Shown: positions 54,428-62,085, counted from the first letter of the stretch. The stretch: 62,355 nucleotides of DNA from Sporolactobacillus mangiferae (GCF_023336505.1 NZ_JAMAST010000013.1:1-62355); one strand, 5' to 3'. Made by a program: numbers and translations. The notes: generated by a model not told the origin, from the letters alone.

Positions 54428-55061
54428 ATGCCTGACTATTTGACAAGGCATCGTGCCGTTTTTTCCCAGGACGATCTATCCGTGAAGGGAGAACCCTTTT
54501 GCGAACAGGCTTCATCAATCATTCCAGATGAATGGGAAAATCAGCAGTGGGACTTACCAGTGCCAATTATTATTGAAAAAATAAATATGAGAAAACGGAA
54601 GGCTGTTTCTCCAGATGATTATCAGGAGCATGCAGGCTTCTTTTTTTGCACAAATAAGAAACATTCATGGCTTGCTTGAGGCGGGTGATTTTCTGAATTT
54701 ATTTTCTGCGTCTTTCGCCAACCGCCTGTCTTGGCTGCAGGTACTGAATTTCGCCGTCCATATTTTTTGCCATAATAAGGATTACATGAAATAATTAATA
54801 AGAGATGCAATCTTTTTCAACCTATCCTTTCTTCCTGAAATCTGGCTATGTTAAAGATCGGGTCGGCATCGTTTATTGACACATTTGTAACAAATAGCGA
54901 TTGATCATTCATGTGCATTGGCAAATGGTCAAAGTGAAACGAAAACGGGCGGCATTTAGCAGTGTTAAATTAAAACGGCACGAGCTTCTGTGTCTCTTAA
55001 TGCAAGAATATTCATTCATCGAAGAAGTGATGATTTTTGAGGCGGGAAGGGAGCGGACAAG
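54428..55061 (+). other. Gap between ndoA and rsbU, no convincing gene
   Basis: A frame of 83 codons starts right after ndoA but has no ribosome binding site, runs into the terminator and shows no family features. The gap holds a terminator at 54598-54647, a perfect TTGACA at 54876 without a good -10 partner, and a 13-bp palindrome ATTTGTAACAAAT close by. Nothing corresponding to rsbR, rsbS or rsbT is present. Confidence 0.6.
54598..54647 (+). terminator. Terminator after the toxin-antitoxin genes
   Basis: GGAAGGCTGTTTCTCC pairs imperfectly with GGAGCATGCAGGCTTC, followed by seven T. Confidence 0.7.
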
Positions 55062-56075
55062 ATGGAAACACAAGAAGACGAATCACAGCTTTCTGAGTAC
55101 CGAACATTGCTTGCACACTATATTTCTCAGAAAGACCAGAAACTCCCGACTGAAGAAAGTGAGCATCTTCGTCGACAACTGCATGCCTGCGGAATTCTTC
55201 CAGAAGATTTGCTCGGGTTGCATATTGAAGCGCTGAAAGGCGCAGGCATTTTTTCGGAATCCGCAATGATGCGCTCCCTGAACTTTTTAATGAAAATGAT
55301 GTCGGGCTATAGTAAGGCATACAGAGAACATCAGGAATTGAAAGACTGGCAGAAACAGCTGGATACGGAACTTGACATTGCCTCGGCACTTCAAAAGACA
55401 CTGCTGGATGGAAAGGTGCCTGCCTGTTCATTTGCCGATATTGGTGCAATCAGCGAACCGGCGAAAAGAATGAGCGGAGACTATTACCGAATTGTAAATG
55501 ACGGAAAACGCCTGGTGGTCACCATTGCAGACATTGTTGGCAAGGGTATTCCGGCTGCAATGTGTATGTCGATGATTAAATACGCGATGGACAGCCTGCC
55601 GGAAAATAGCCAGGGTGCCCCTTCGTACATTCTGTCTCTTTTGAATCGGGTTGTTGAGCGGAATGTAGATACAAATATGTTCATCACTATGTTTTACGGT
55701 GTCTATGATCCGGAGACAGGAATTTTCTCAAATTCTTCCGCCGGGCATGAACCTGGATTTTACTATTCCGCGCGTGAAGATCGATTCATGGATCTTGAGG
55801 CAAGAGGATTATCGCTTGGACTGGCAAGGGAAGCTGAGTACAAAGAATATGCACGCCGGATTTACAGCGGTGATATGATTTTTCTCTTGACGGATGGCGT
55901 GACCGAGATTCGAAAAGATCATGATTTTATCGAACGTGAACAGATCGTTGCCCTGATCCGTCGCTGGATGCACCTGCCTGCCGCAGAGATTGTGAAGCAG
56001 GTAATGCGTGCCTTGAAAAAAATGCAGGATTTTTCTTTGCAGGACGACTTTACATTTATTGCTATAAAGTTTTAA
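55062..56075 (+). CDS. rsbU: Sigma-B regulator phosphatase RsbU
   Basis: A PP2C-type phosphatase of 337 residues that dephosphorylates RsbV and so frees sigma-B. Residues about 5-85 form the RsbU_N helical domain that in B. subtilis is bound by RsbT; residues about 130-335 are the phosphatase with metal-binding aspartates (MSGDYYRI, VTIADIVGKGIPAA, LLTDGVTEI, QDDFTFIAI). The ATG follows AAGGGAG. The RsbT-binding domain is kept although rsbT is not next to it, which means RsbT is encoded elsewhere or another signal acts here. Confidence 0.93.
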   Translation: METQEDESQLSEYRTLLAHYISQKDQKLPTEESEHLRRQLHACGILPEDLLGLHIEALKGAGIFSESAMMRSLNFLMKMMSGYSKAYREHQELKDWQKQLDTELDIASALQKTLLDGKVPACSFADIGAISEPAKRMSGDYYRIVNDGKRLVVTIADIVGKGIPAAMCMSMIKYAMDSLPENSQGAPSYILSLLNRVVERNVDTNMFITMFYGVYDPETGIFSNSSAGHEPGFYYSAREDRFMDLEARGLSLGLAREAEYKEYARRIYSGDMIFLLTDGVTEIRKDHDFIEREQIVALIRRWMHLPAAEIVKQVMRALKKMQDFSLQDDFTFIAIKF

Positions 56076-56101
56076 GTTTGGCACCGCAGGCAAACGGGTA
56101 T
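56076..56101 (+). promoter_or_regulatory. Sigma-B promoter in front of rsbV
   Basis: GTTTGG at 56076, a 14-bp spacer and GGGTAT at 56096-56101 match the sigma-B pattern GTTTAA-N12-15-GGGTAT. It directly follows the rsbU stop, where B. subtilis has its autoregulatory sigma-B promoter. Confidence 0.85.
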
Positions 56102-56136
56102 TAACTTATAAAGCTATGGTGATCAGGAGGATAGCG

Positions 56137-56475
56137 ATGAATATATCAATTAAACGTAAGGATCAGGGAGATCATCGATTTCTGGTTGCTGTTTCAGGAG
56201 AGATCGATGTTTTTACAGCTCCGGAATTGCAGAAAGGACTGCTGCCGTTGACCGAAATACGCGGCGGTACGCTGATATTGGACTTAAATGAAACCAGATA
56301 TATGGACAGTACGGCACTTGGTGTGATCGTTGCAGCGCTGAAGTCTGCATCCAGGCACCAGTGCAGCTTTTCAGTGACTGGCATGACACCGCGCATTCAA
56401 AGACTTTTTGAAATCACCGGGCTGATGGAGCTTCTGAAGCGAGTACAGACAAGCAGGGGGGTTGCAAATGACTGA
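56137..56475 (+). CDS. rsbV: Anti-anti-sigma factor RsbV
   Basis: A 112-residue STAS-domain protein. Its phosphorylated serine is in RYMDSTALGVI. In the unphosphorylated form it binds RsbW and releases sigma-B. The ATG at 56137 is seven bases after AGGAGG; seven codons upstream in frame are not needed. The stop overlaps the rsbW start by 8 bases. It is the first gene behind the sigma-B promoter. Confidence 0.95.
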   Translation: MNISIKRKDQGDHRFLVAVSGEIDVFTAPELQKGLLPLTEIRGGTLILDLNETRYMDSTALGVIVAALKSASRHQCSFSVTGMTPRIQRLFEITGLMELLKRVQTSRGVAND

Positions 56476-56947
56476 AGCGAATGATGTCATTCGGCTTCTT
56501 ATACCGGCAAAACCCGAATTTGTCAGCGTTGCAAGACTGGCATGCTCGGGCGCAGCGAGCAGAATGGGGTATACGTTTGACGCGATTGAAGATATCAAAG
56601 TTGCAGTGTCGGAAGCCTGTACCAATGCAGTAAGCCACGGATACGGGAAAAAGGGCACAGGCAACATCCAGATTGATCTGGAGTGCGGAAGCAGCGGGAT
56701 GGCCATCACCATTTTGCATAATGGTGAGAGTTTCGATGCCGGACATGTATTGAAGAATCTTAAACCGATTGACGCGTCCGCTGAACTGGATAAAGTCAGT
56801 GAAGGAGGTTTGGGACTTTTTTTGATCAATGCGCTGATGGATCAGGTGACGATAAGCACAGAATGCGGTGTAGCTGTCCGAATGATCAAGTTCTTGAACG
56901 GAGACGGGGTGGGGCGCATTGCCAACAAGGTCTCAACAACAGAGTAA
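56468..56947 (+). CDS. rsbW: Anti-sigma factor and kinase RsbW
   Basis: A 159-residue GHKL-type kinase that binds sigma-B and phosphorylates RsbV. The ATP-binding blocks are EACTNAVSHGYG (N box) and SEGGLGLFLINALMDQV (G box). The ATG at 56468 is six bases after GGGGGG and overlaps the end of rsbV. It overlaps the sigB start by 29 bases, as usual for an anti-sigma/sigma pair. Confidence 0.95.
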   Translation: MTEANDVIRLLIPAKPEFVSVARLACSGAASRMGYTFDAIEDIKVAVSEACTNAVSHGYGKKGTGNIQIDLECGSSGMAITILHNGESFDAGHVLKNLKPIDASAELDKVSEGGLGLFLINALMDQVTISTECGVAVRMIKFLNGDGVGRIANKVSTTE

Positions 56948-57707
56948 CATTCACAAATGGATTGCTGAATTTCAGAAGAATCCCGAGGATGAATCTTTGC
57001 AGACCAGAATTATCCGGCATTATGATCATCTGGTTCGTGCATTGGCAAATAAATTTGCCAGGAACAGTGATGTGAGCGAAGATCTTTATCAAGTGGGCAT
57101 GATCGGTCTGATTGCCGCAATCAGACGGTTTGATCCGTCGGTTGGGAGCAGTTTTGAATCTTTTGCCGTTCCGACAATCGTCGGTGAAATCAAGCGCTAT
57201 ATCCGAGACAAAACGTGGAGCGTCCACGTGCCAAGGCGTGTTAAGGAATTGAGTCCGAAAATTCGCAGAGCGACAGAAAAGCTGACCCGAACGTTACAGC
57301 GCTCTCCAAAAATTGAAGAAATTGCGGAGGAAATCGGCGAAAATGAGGAGACGGTTCTGGAAACGCTCGAAATGGCACGGGGGTACAATACGCTGTCTGT
57401 TGATTCGCGAATCGACGGTGATTCAGAAGGCAGTGCCATGACTTTGCTCGACATTGTTGGCAGACAGGACAGCGGATATGAAAAAGTTCATCAGAAACTT
57501 GTTCTGAACGAGGCCTTTCAGGTGCTTTCAGAACGCGAGAAAACCATTTTAGCCTGCACCTATTTTGAAAATATGAGTCAAAAGGAAACGGGTGAACGTC
57601 TCGGAATTTCACAAATGCATGTTTCACGCCTGCAGCGCAACGCGCTTCGCAAACTGCGGGACAATCTGCCGCATATAAATGAAATGGGTTTGTCAATTAA
57701 TAATTAA
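56919..57707 (+). CDS. sigB: General stress sigma factor sigma-B
   Basis: A sigma-70 family factor of the SigB/F/G group, 262 residues. Region 2 (about 27-98) has EDLYQVGMIGLIAAIRRFDP, region 3 follows to about 170, and region 4 (about 195-255) has the HTH SQKETGERLGISQMHVSRLQ. The start is a TTG at 56919 with GGGGTGGGG in front, inside the rsbW gene. A clear terminator ends the operon directly after it, and no rsbX follows. Region 4 matches the GTTT / GGGTAT promoter type seen at 56076. Confidence 0.95.
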   Translation: MPTRSQQQSNIHKWIAEFQKNPEDESLQTRIIRHYDHLVRALANKFARNSDVSEDLYQVGMIGLIAAIRRFDPSVGSSFESFAVPTIVGEIKRYIRDKTWSVHVPRRVKELSPKIRRATEKLTRTLQRSPKIEEIAEEIGENEETVLETLEMARGYNTLSVDSRIDGDSEGSAMTLLDIVGRQDSGYEKVHQKLVLNEAFQVLSEREKTILACTYFENMSQKETGERLGISQMHVSRLQRNALRKLRDNLPHINEMGLSINN

Positions 57708-57720
57708 TTAGTTTGTGTGG

Positions 57721-57750
57721 AACGGCTCGTTATTGGACGAGCTGTTTTTT
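57721..57750 (+). terminator. Terminator of the sigma-B operon
   Basis: AACGGCTCGT pairs with ACGAGCTGTT (one G-U pair) around a 6-nt loop, followed by T. Confidence 0.85.
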
Positions 57751-57752
57751 GT

Positions 57753-57843
57753 ATAAGAAAGTTTAAAATTCAGCGGATCATCGTATAAGTGCGACGGCGG
57801 CTTCGCCCTCATCGGAAGTTTGGCGAAGCGAAGTTTTCTAACA
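57753..57843 (+). repeat. Family A repeat, full copy
   Basis: ATAAGAAAGTTTAAAATTC, GTATAAGTGCGACGGCGG, then a changed right hairpin (TTTGGCGAAGCGAAG) and TTTTCTAAC. It begins 2-3 bases after the T-run of the sigB terminator. Confidence 0.8.
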
Positions 57844-58022
57844 AGTAAAGAAAGTATAAGATTTTGACCCATATGAAAACCAATAAACCAGTGTCTTGCC
57901 GAGAATCAAAGCGGAAGTGCGCTGGCGCCTGCGGAGCGTTCCTGTTTATCAGCGAGCCTGGGAAGACCCCGCAGGAATTTGCCTGCCTGAGGAGGCTTCC
58001 GGATCGCCCGCGGCAAGCGATG
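57844..58022 (+). repeat. Family B repeat, long copy next to tex
   Basis: About 175 bases nearly identical to 41621-41800, cut off sharply after CCCGCGGCAAGCGA, where the two loci stop matching. The frame of tex can be read upstream into this repeat, but that part is not conserved protein. Confidence 0.8.
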
Positions 58023-58156
58023 AGGTATTCAGAAGGTATCGAGAACCAGGTGCATTCCGCATGCAAGTGCGGTATTTTGGGGCAAGTCCGCCTTTAAAGA
58101 TTGTTCAGACGGCTCTTCCGTTTTCTGATATGATAAACGGGAAGGAGTCGATGATC

Positions 58157-60313
58157 ATGGAAGAAATCATCAGGCATATTTCTGAAAGTCTGAAGATTAG
58201 CGTTCCGCAGGTGGCGCGCACGATTCAGCTTCTGGAAGACGAAAATACGATCCCGTTTATTGCCCGCTATCGTAAGGAAATGACCGGCGGACTAGATGAA
58301 GTATCGATTGAAAAGATCAATGAATCTTATATATACAGCAAGCAATTAGCAAAACGCAAAGATGAAATTATTCAGCATATCGCCGAACAGGGAAAACTGA
58401 CCGGTGAACTTGAGCAGAAAATCCGGCATGCATCCATTCTCCAGAAAGTGGAGGACCTGTATCTCCCTTACCGCAAAAAACGGCGCACCAGGGCGACCGT
58501 TGCCAAAGCTAAGGGTCTTGAACCGCTTGCGGACTGGCTCATGAGCTGTCCGGCAGAGCCGATTGAAGAGGAAGCGGGGCACTATGTCTCTGAAGCAAAA
58601 CAAGTGCGAGATGTTGACGAAGCGCTGCAGGGAGCGGCGGATATTCTTGCAGAACGCCTGGCAGATCGTGCCGAACTGCGGGCGCTGGCCAGGAAGCAAA
58701 CGACAGAGCAGGGCGTTGTATGTGTTCGCGCGAAGCATAAGGAACTGGACACTAAAGGAGTGTACACCAACTATTATGACTATCAGGAACGTGTACAGAA
58801 AATCGTTCCTCATCGAATTCTTGCGATCAATCGTGGAGAAAAGGAAGGAATTTTAAAGATTTCGATTGAGGCACCGGATGCCTTGATTCTCCCCAGCGTA
58901 AAAACAGCGTTGAATCCAGGGAGAAGAACGACGGCTGCCGCATTGCTGAATGCGTGTGCTGAAGATGCTTATTACCGCTTCATTGCACCTGCAGTTGAAC
59001 GCGAATTAAGGCAGACACTGACTAAAAAGGCGGAGCAGCAGGCAATCCGGATTTTCTCTGAAAATCTTCATGGGCTGTTGCTGCAGCCACCTCTGAAAGC
59101 TCGAACGGTTCTTGGCGTTGATCCTGCCTATCGTACCGGCTGCAAACTTGCCGTGGTGGACCCGACGGGAAAAGTGCTCGATATATCGATTATTTACCCC
59201 AATCCTCCAAAATCTGATCAGGAAGGTGCGAAACGCACGATTCTGCAGCTTATTGAGCGTCACAGAATCGATATCGTTGCAATTGGCAATGGTACGGCTT
59301 CCCGCGAGACCGAAGCATTTATTGCCGAAACTTTGAAGCAGATCTCCGAACGCAGACTTTTTTATATCATTGTCAACGAAGCAGGGGCAAGCGTCTATTC
59401 GGCGTCCAAGCTTGCGCGGACGGAATTTCCTGATCTGCATGTTGAGGAACGAAGCGCCGTATCCATCGCCCGCCGGCTTCAGGATCCGCTCGCAGAACTT
59501 GTCAAAGTAGATCCGAAAGCTGTTGGCGTCGGTGAATATCAACATGATGTATCGCAGCGTGAACTCGAAAAATCGCTTCAGTTTGTCGTAGAGACAGTGG
59601 TTAACCAAGTTGGCGTCAATATTAATACTGCTTCCGGACAGTTGCTGCAATATGTTGCGGGATTGTCTAAAACGGTGGCAGAAAATATTGTTGCGGAACG
59701 TGAGAAAATCGGGCGATTTAACAACCGCAGACAGTTGATGAACGTTCCAAGGCTTGGCTCAAAAGCCTTTGAGCAGTCGGCCGGATTTCTGCGAATCAGC
59801 AACGGGGAAAATCCATTGGATAATACACCAATTCATCCCGAAAGCTATAAAATAGCTGCCCGTTTGCTGGAGCAGGTCGGATGCGAATTGACCATGATTG
59901 GGACTTCGGATCTGGCCGAAAAATTGAAACATCTGGATGTCCCGCGGCTGGCCGTGGAGTTATCCGTCGGTGAACCTACGCTTCGTGATGTTCTGGAAGC
60001 CCTGGCTCGTCCCGGTCGTGATCCTCGTGACAATTTGAAGAAACCTCTGCTGAAAAGCGATGTGCTGAAAATGGAGGATTTACGTCCGGGTATGCAGCTG
60101 GAAGGAACGATTCGGAATGTGGTTGACTTTGGTGCATTCGTGGATATCGGTTTCAAGCAGGATGGCTTAGTGCATCTTTCCAAACTTGCAGCCCGTTTTG
60201 TCCGGCATCCGCTTGACGTTGTTCGTGTCGGCGAAATTGTCACCGTCTGGGTGGAGCAGGTTGATTCGAACAAAGGGCGTATTGCACTGACAATGATTGC
60301 TCCGAAAAACTGA
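58157..60313 (+). CDS. tex: Tex-family RNA-binding protein
   Basis: Tex is a conserved nucleic-acid-binding protein linked to transcription and, in some species, toxin expression and stress. The protein has 718 residues, almost the B. subtilis YdcI length. Order of parts: helical N-terminal domain, YqgF-like domain (VLGVDPAYRTGCKLAVVDP), two helix-hairpin-helix motifs (about 500-570, GVNINTASGQLLQYVAGLS) and a C-terminal S1 domain (about 640-715, LRPGMQLEGTIRNVVDFGAF). I start it at ATG 58157, nine bases after AAGGAG; a frame of 87 more codons upstream lies in repeat DNA. Confidence 0.95.
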   Translation: MEEIIRHISESLKISVPQVARTIQLLEDENTIPFIARYRKEMTGGLDEVSIEKINESYIYSKQLAKRKDEIIQHIAEQGKLTGELEQKIRHASILQKVEDLYLPYRKKRRTRATVAKAKGLEPLADWLMSCPAEPIEEEAGHYVSEAKQVRDVDEALQGAADILAERLADRAELRALARKQTTEQGVVCVRAKHKELDTKGVYTNYYDYQERVQKIVPHRILAINRGEKEGILKISIEAPDALILPSVKTALNPGRRTTAAALLNACAEDAYYRFIAPAVERELRQTLTKKAEQQAIRIFSENLHGLLLQPPLKARTVLGVDPAYRTGCKLAVVDPTGKVLDISIIYPNPPKSDQEGAKRTILQLIERHRIDIVAIGNGTASRETEAFIAETLKQISERRLFYIIVNEAGASVYSASKLARTEFPDLHVEERSAVSIARRLQDPLAELVKVDPKAVGVGEYQHDVSQRELEKSLQFVVETVVNQVGVNINTASGQLLQYVAGLSKTVAENIVAEREKIGRFNNRRQLMNVPRLGSKAFEQSAGFLRISNGENPLDNTPIHPESYKIAARLLEQVGCELTMIGTSDLAEKLKHLDVPRLAVELSVGEPTLRDVLEALARPGRDPRDNLKKPLLKSDVLKMEDLRPGMQLEGTIRNVVDFGAFVDIGFKQDGLVHLSKLAARFVRHPLDVVRVGEIVTVWVEQVDSNKGRIALTMIAPKN

Positions 60314-60344
60314 ATACTCCCGGAAACAGAAAGGGGGCAGAATC

Positions 60345-60839
60345 ATGACGGATGAAGAACTGCAGAAGTTGGTTGAAGAGATATCTCTGGAAAGCTTTCA
60401 TCGCCCGTTTTGTCACGAAGTGGTTTTTAATTCGCGGCTCCGAACAACAGGGGGCCGCTATTTGCTCACCTCACACCGAATTGAATTTAACCAGCGGCAG
60501 CTTCAGTATTTTGGAAGGGAAGCATTCATTCGAATTATTAAGCATGAACTCTGTCATTATCATCTGCATTTGCTTGGCGGCGGTTACCGGCACAGAGATG
60601 CTGACTTTCGCGCACTTCTTGCAAAAGTTGGTGGATCAAGGTTTTGCAGTAGAATTCCAAATATGCGCACCTGTTCAGGTGTTCGCTACCTTTATCATTG
60701 CACCTCATGCGGTCTGGCGTTTATGCGTAAACGAAAAATTGACGTGCGTCGTTATGTATGCGGATCATGCGGCGGATCTCTTCAGTTGCTCAGTAAAAAC
60801 CGAGTTGAAGAATCAAAAAAAGATAGAAAAAAGGGTTGA
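60345..60839 (+). CDS. SprT-like zinc metalloprotease family protein
   Basis: A 164-residue protein matching YdcK/SprT of Bacillus. The metal-binding HELCH motif is at residues 67-71, followed by a histidine-rich helix (HYHLHL). The C-terminal part is a zinc ribbon with CTSC and CGSC. Relatives include SPRTN, which cuts DNA-protein crosslinks; the bacterial function is not established. The ATG at 60345 follows AAAGGGGG, 31 bases after tex. The end of the gene overlaps the first promoter of the tRNA operon. Confidence 0.9.
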   Translation: MTDEELQKLVEEISLESFHRPFCHEVVFNSRLRTTGGRYLLTSHRIEFNQRQLQYFGREAFIRIIKHELCHYHLHLLGGGYRHRDADFRALLAKVGGSRFCSRIPNMRTCSGVRYLYHCTSCGLAFMRKRKIDVRRYVCGSCGGSLQLLSKNRVEESKKDRKKG

Positions 60840-60864
60840 CTGAGCCTTTCAATTTGTGTTAAAT
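60836..60864 (+). promoter_or_regulatory. tRNA/rRNA operon promoter P1
   Basis: TTGACT at 60836-60841 overlaps the sprT stop codon; a 17-bp spacer and TTAAAT at 60859-60864 follow. Confidence 0.65.
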
Positions 60865-60911
60865 TATTTAAGTCGTCAAAAGAACAAGCCGTTCTGCCTT
60901 TTATGACGTCG

Positions 60912-60940
60912 TTGACAAATAAAACTACACAGTGTAGAAT
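60912..60940 (+). promoter_or_regulatory. tRNA/rRNA operon promoter P2
   Basis: A perfect TTGACA at 60912-60917, a 17-bp spacer and TAGAAT at 60935-60940, 31 bases before the first tRNA. Tandem promoters are the rule for rrn operons. Confidence 0.85.
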
Positions 60941-60970
60941 AGCTTGTGCATTTATTTTTTGACAGGTTAT

Positions 60971-61045
60971 TCCACAGTAGCTCAGTGGTAGAGCAATCGG
61001 CTGTTAACCGATCGGTCGTAGGTTCGAACCCTACCTGTGGAGCCA
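60971..61045 (+). tRNA. tRNA-Asn (GTT)
   Basis: Seven-bp acceptor TCCACAG/CTGTGGA, anticodon GTT in CTGTTAACC, T loop GGTTCGAACC, encoded CCA. First of twelve tRNA genes in one run. Confidence 0.95.
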
Positions 61046-61046
61046 T

Positions 61047-61138
61047 GGAGAAGTACCCAAGTCGGCTGAAGGGGCTCCCCTGCTAAGGGAGTAGACGGTG
61101 TAAATCGTGCGAGGGTTCGAATCCCTCCTTCTCCGCCA
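61047..61138 (+). tRNA. tRNA-Ser (GCT)
   Basis: Class II tRNA with a long variable arm (TAGACGGTGTAAATCGTGC), anticodon GCT in CCTGCTAAG, encoded CCA. It starts one base after the tRNA-Asn. Confidence 0.95.
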
Positions 61139-61143
61139 TTTAT

Positions 61144-61218
61144 GGCCCGTTCGTCAAGTGGTTAAGACACCACCCTTTCACGGTGGGTTCATGGGTTCGA
61201 ATCCCGTACGGGTCACCA
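61144..61218 (+). tRNA. tRNA-Glu (TTC)
   Basis: Acceptor GGCCCGT/ACGGGTC (with one G-U type pair), anticodon TTC in CCTTTCACG, encoded CCA. Confidence 0.95.
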
Positions 61219-61240
61219 TTTAATAATAAATAACATGTGA

Positions 61241-61316
61241 GGATCCGTGGTGTAGGGGTTAACATGCCTGCCTGTCACGCAGGAGATCGGCGGTTCAAAT
61301 CCGCTCGGATCCGCCA
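61241..61316 (+). tRNA. tRNA-Asp (GTC)
   Basis: Acceptor GGATCCG/CGGATCC, anticodon GTC in CCTGTCACG, T loop GGTTCAAATCC, encoded CCA. Confidence 0.95.
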
Positions 61317-61370
61317 TTTTAATAAAAACAGCGATTAAAAACGATATGTGTTTCCATACATAATTGTTTT

Positions 61371-61445
61371 TGGCCCATCGCCAAGCGGTAAGGCAACGGT
61401 TTTTGGTGCCGTCATGCGCTGGTTCGAATCCAGCTGGGCCAGCCA
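61371..61445 (+). tRNA. tRNA-Gln (TTG)
   Basis: Acceptor TGGCCCA/TGGGCCA, anticodon TTG in TTTTTGGTG, encoded CCA. Confidence 0.95.
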
Positions 61446-61448
61446 CAT

Positions 61449-61520
61449 GAGCCACTAGCTCAGGGGTAGAGCATCTGACTTTTAATCAGAGGGTCGAAGG
61501 TTCAAATCCTTCGTGGCTCA
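61449..61520 (+). tRNA. tRNA-Lys (TTT), no encoded CCA
   Basis: Acceptor GAGCCAC/GTGGCTC, anticodon TTT in GACTTTTAATC. The discriminator A is followed by TTTT, so CCA must be added after transcription. It is the only tRNA of the twelve without an encoded CCA. Confidence 0.93.
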
Positions 61521-61525
61521 TTTTA

Positions 61526-61610
61526 GCGGGTGTGGCGGAATTGGCAGACGCGCTAGATTTAGGATCTAGTGTTTTCCAACGTGGGGGTTCGAGTCCCTTC
61601 ACCCGCACCA
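61526..61610 (+). tRNA. tRNA-Leu (TAG)
   Basis: Class II tRNA; the anticodon loop is TTTAGGA between AGA and TCT arms, giving TAG. Acceptor GCGGGTG/CACCCGC, encoded CCA. Confidence 0.93.
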
Positions 61611-61625
61611 TTAATAATTGAATAT

Positions 61626-61711
61626 GCGGTCGTGGCGGAATGGCAGACGCGCTAGCTTGAGGGGCTAGTGGAGGCAACTTCGTGGAGGTTCGAGTCCTCT
61701 CGACCGCACCA
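61626..61711 (+). tRNA. tRNA-Leu (GAG)
   Basis: Class II tRNA; stem CTAGC/GCTAG encloses the loop TTGAGGG, giving GAG. Acceptor GCGGTCG/CGACCGC, encoded CCA. Confidence 0.92.
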
Positions 61712-61721
61712 TTTTATATAT

Positions 61722-61798
<77 letters not shown>

Positions 61799-61802
61799 TT
61801 AT

Positions 61803-61879
<77 letters not shown>

Positions 61880-61885
61880 TCTTTC

Positions 61886-61959
61886 GCGGGTGTAGTTTAG
61901 TGGTAAAACAAGAGCCTTCCAAGCTCTGGTCGTGGGTTCGATTCCCATCACCCGCTCCA
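61886..61959 (+). tRNA. tRNA-Gly (TCC)
   Basis: Acceptor GCGGGTG/CACCCGC, anticodon TCC in CCTTCCAAG, encoded CCA. Confidence 0.95.
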
Positions 61960-61966
61960 TAATAAT

Positions 61967-62043
<77 letters not shown>

Positions 62044-62069
62044 TTATTTTTAACTTATAATAATAAGAA

Positions 62070-62085
62070 TGTTCCTTGAAAACTG
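62070..62085 (+). promoter_or_regulatory. BoxA-like antitermination signal in the rRNA leader
   Basis: TGTTCCTTGAAAACTG resembles the boxA sequence of Bacillus rrn leaders (TGCTCTTTGAAAACT), where the Nus complex binds nascent rRNA. Confidence 0.65.

Noticed and set aside
54428-54679. 83-codon frame directly after ndoA
   Set aside because: No ribosome binding site, covers a terminator, no recognisable features.
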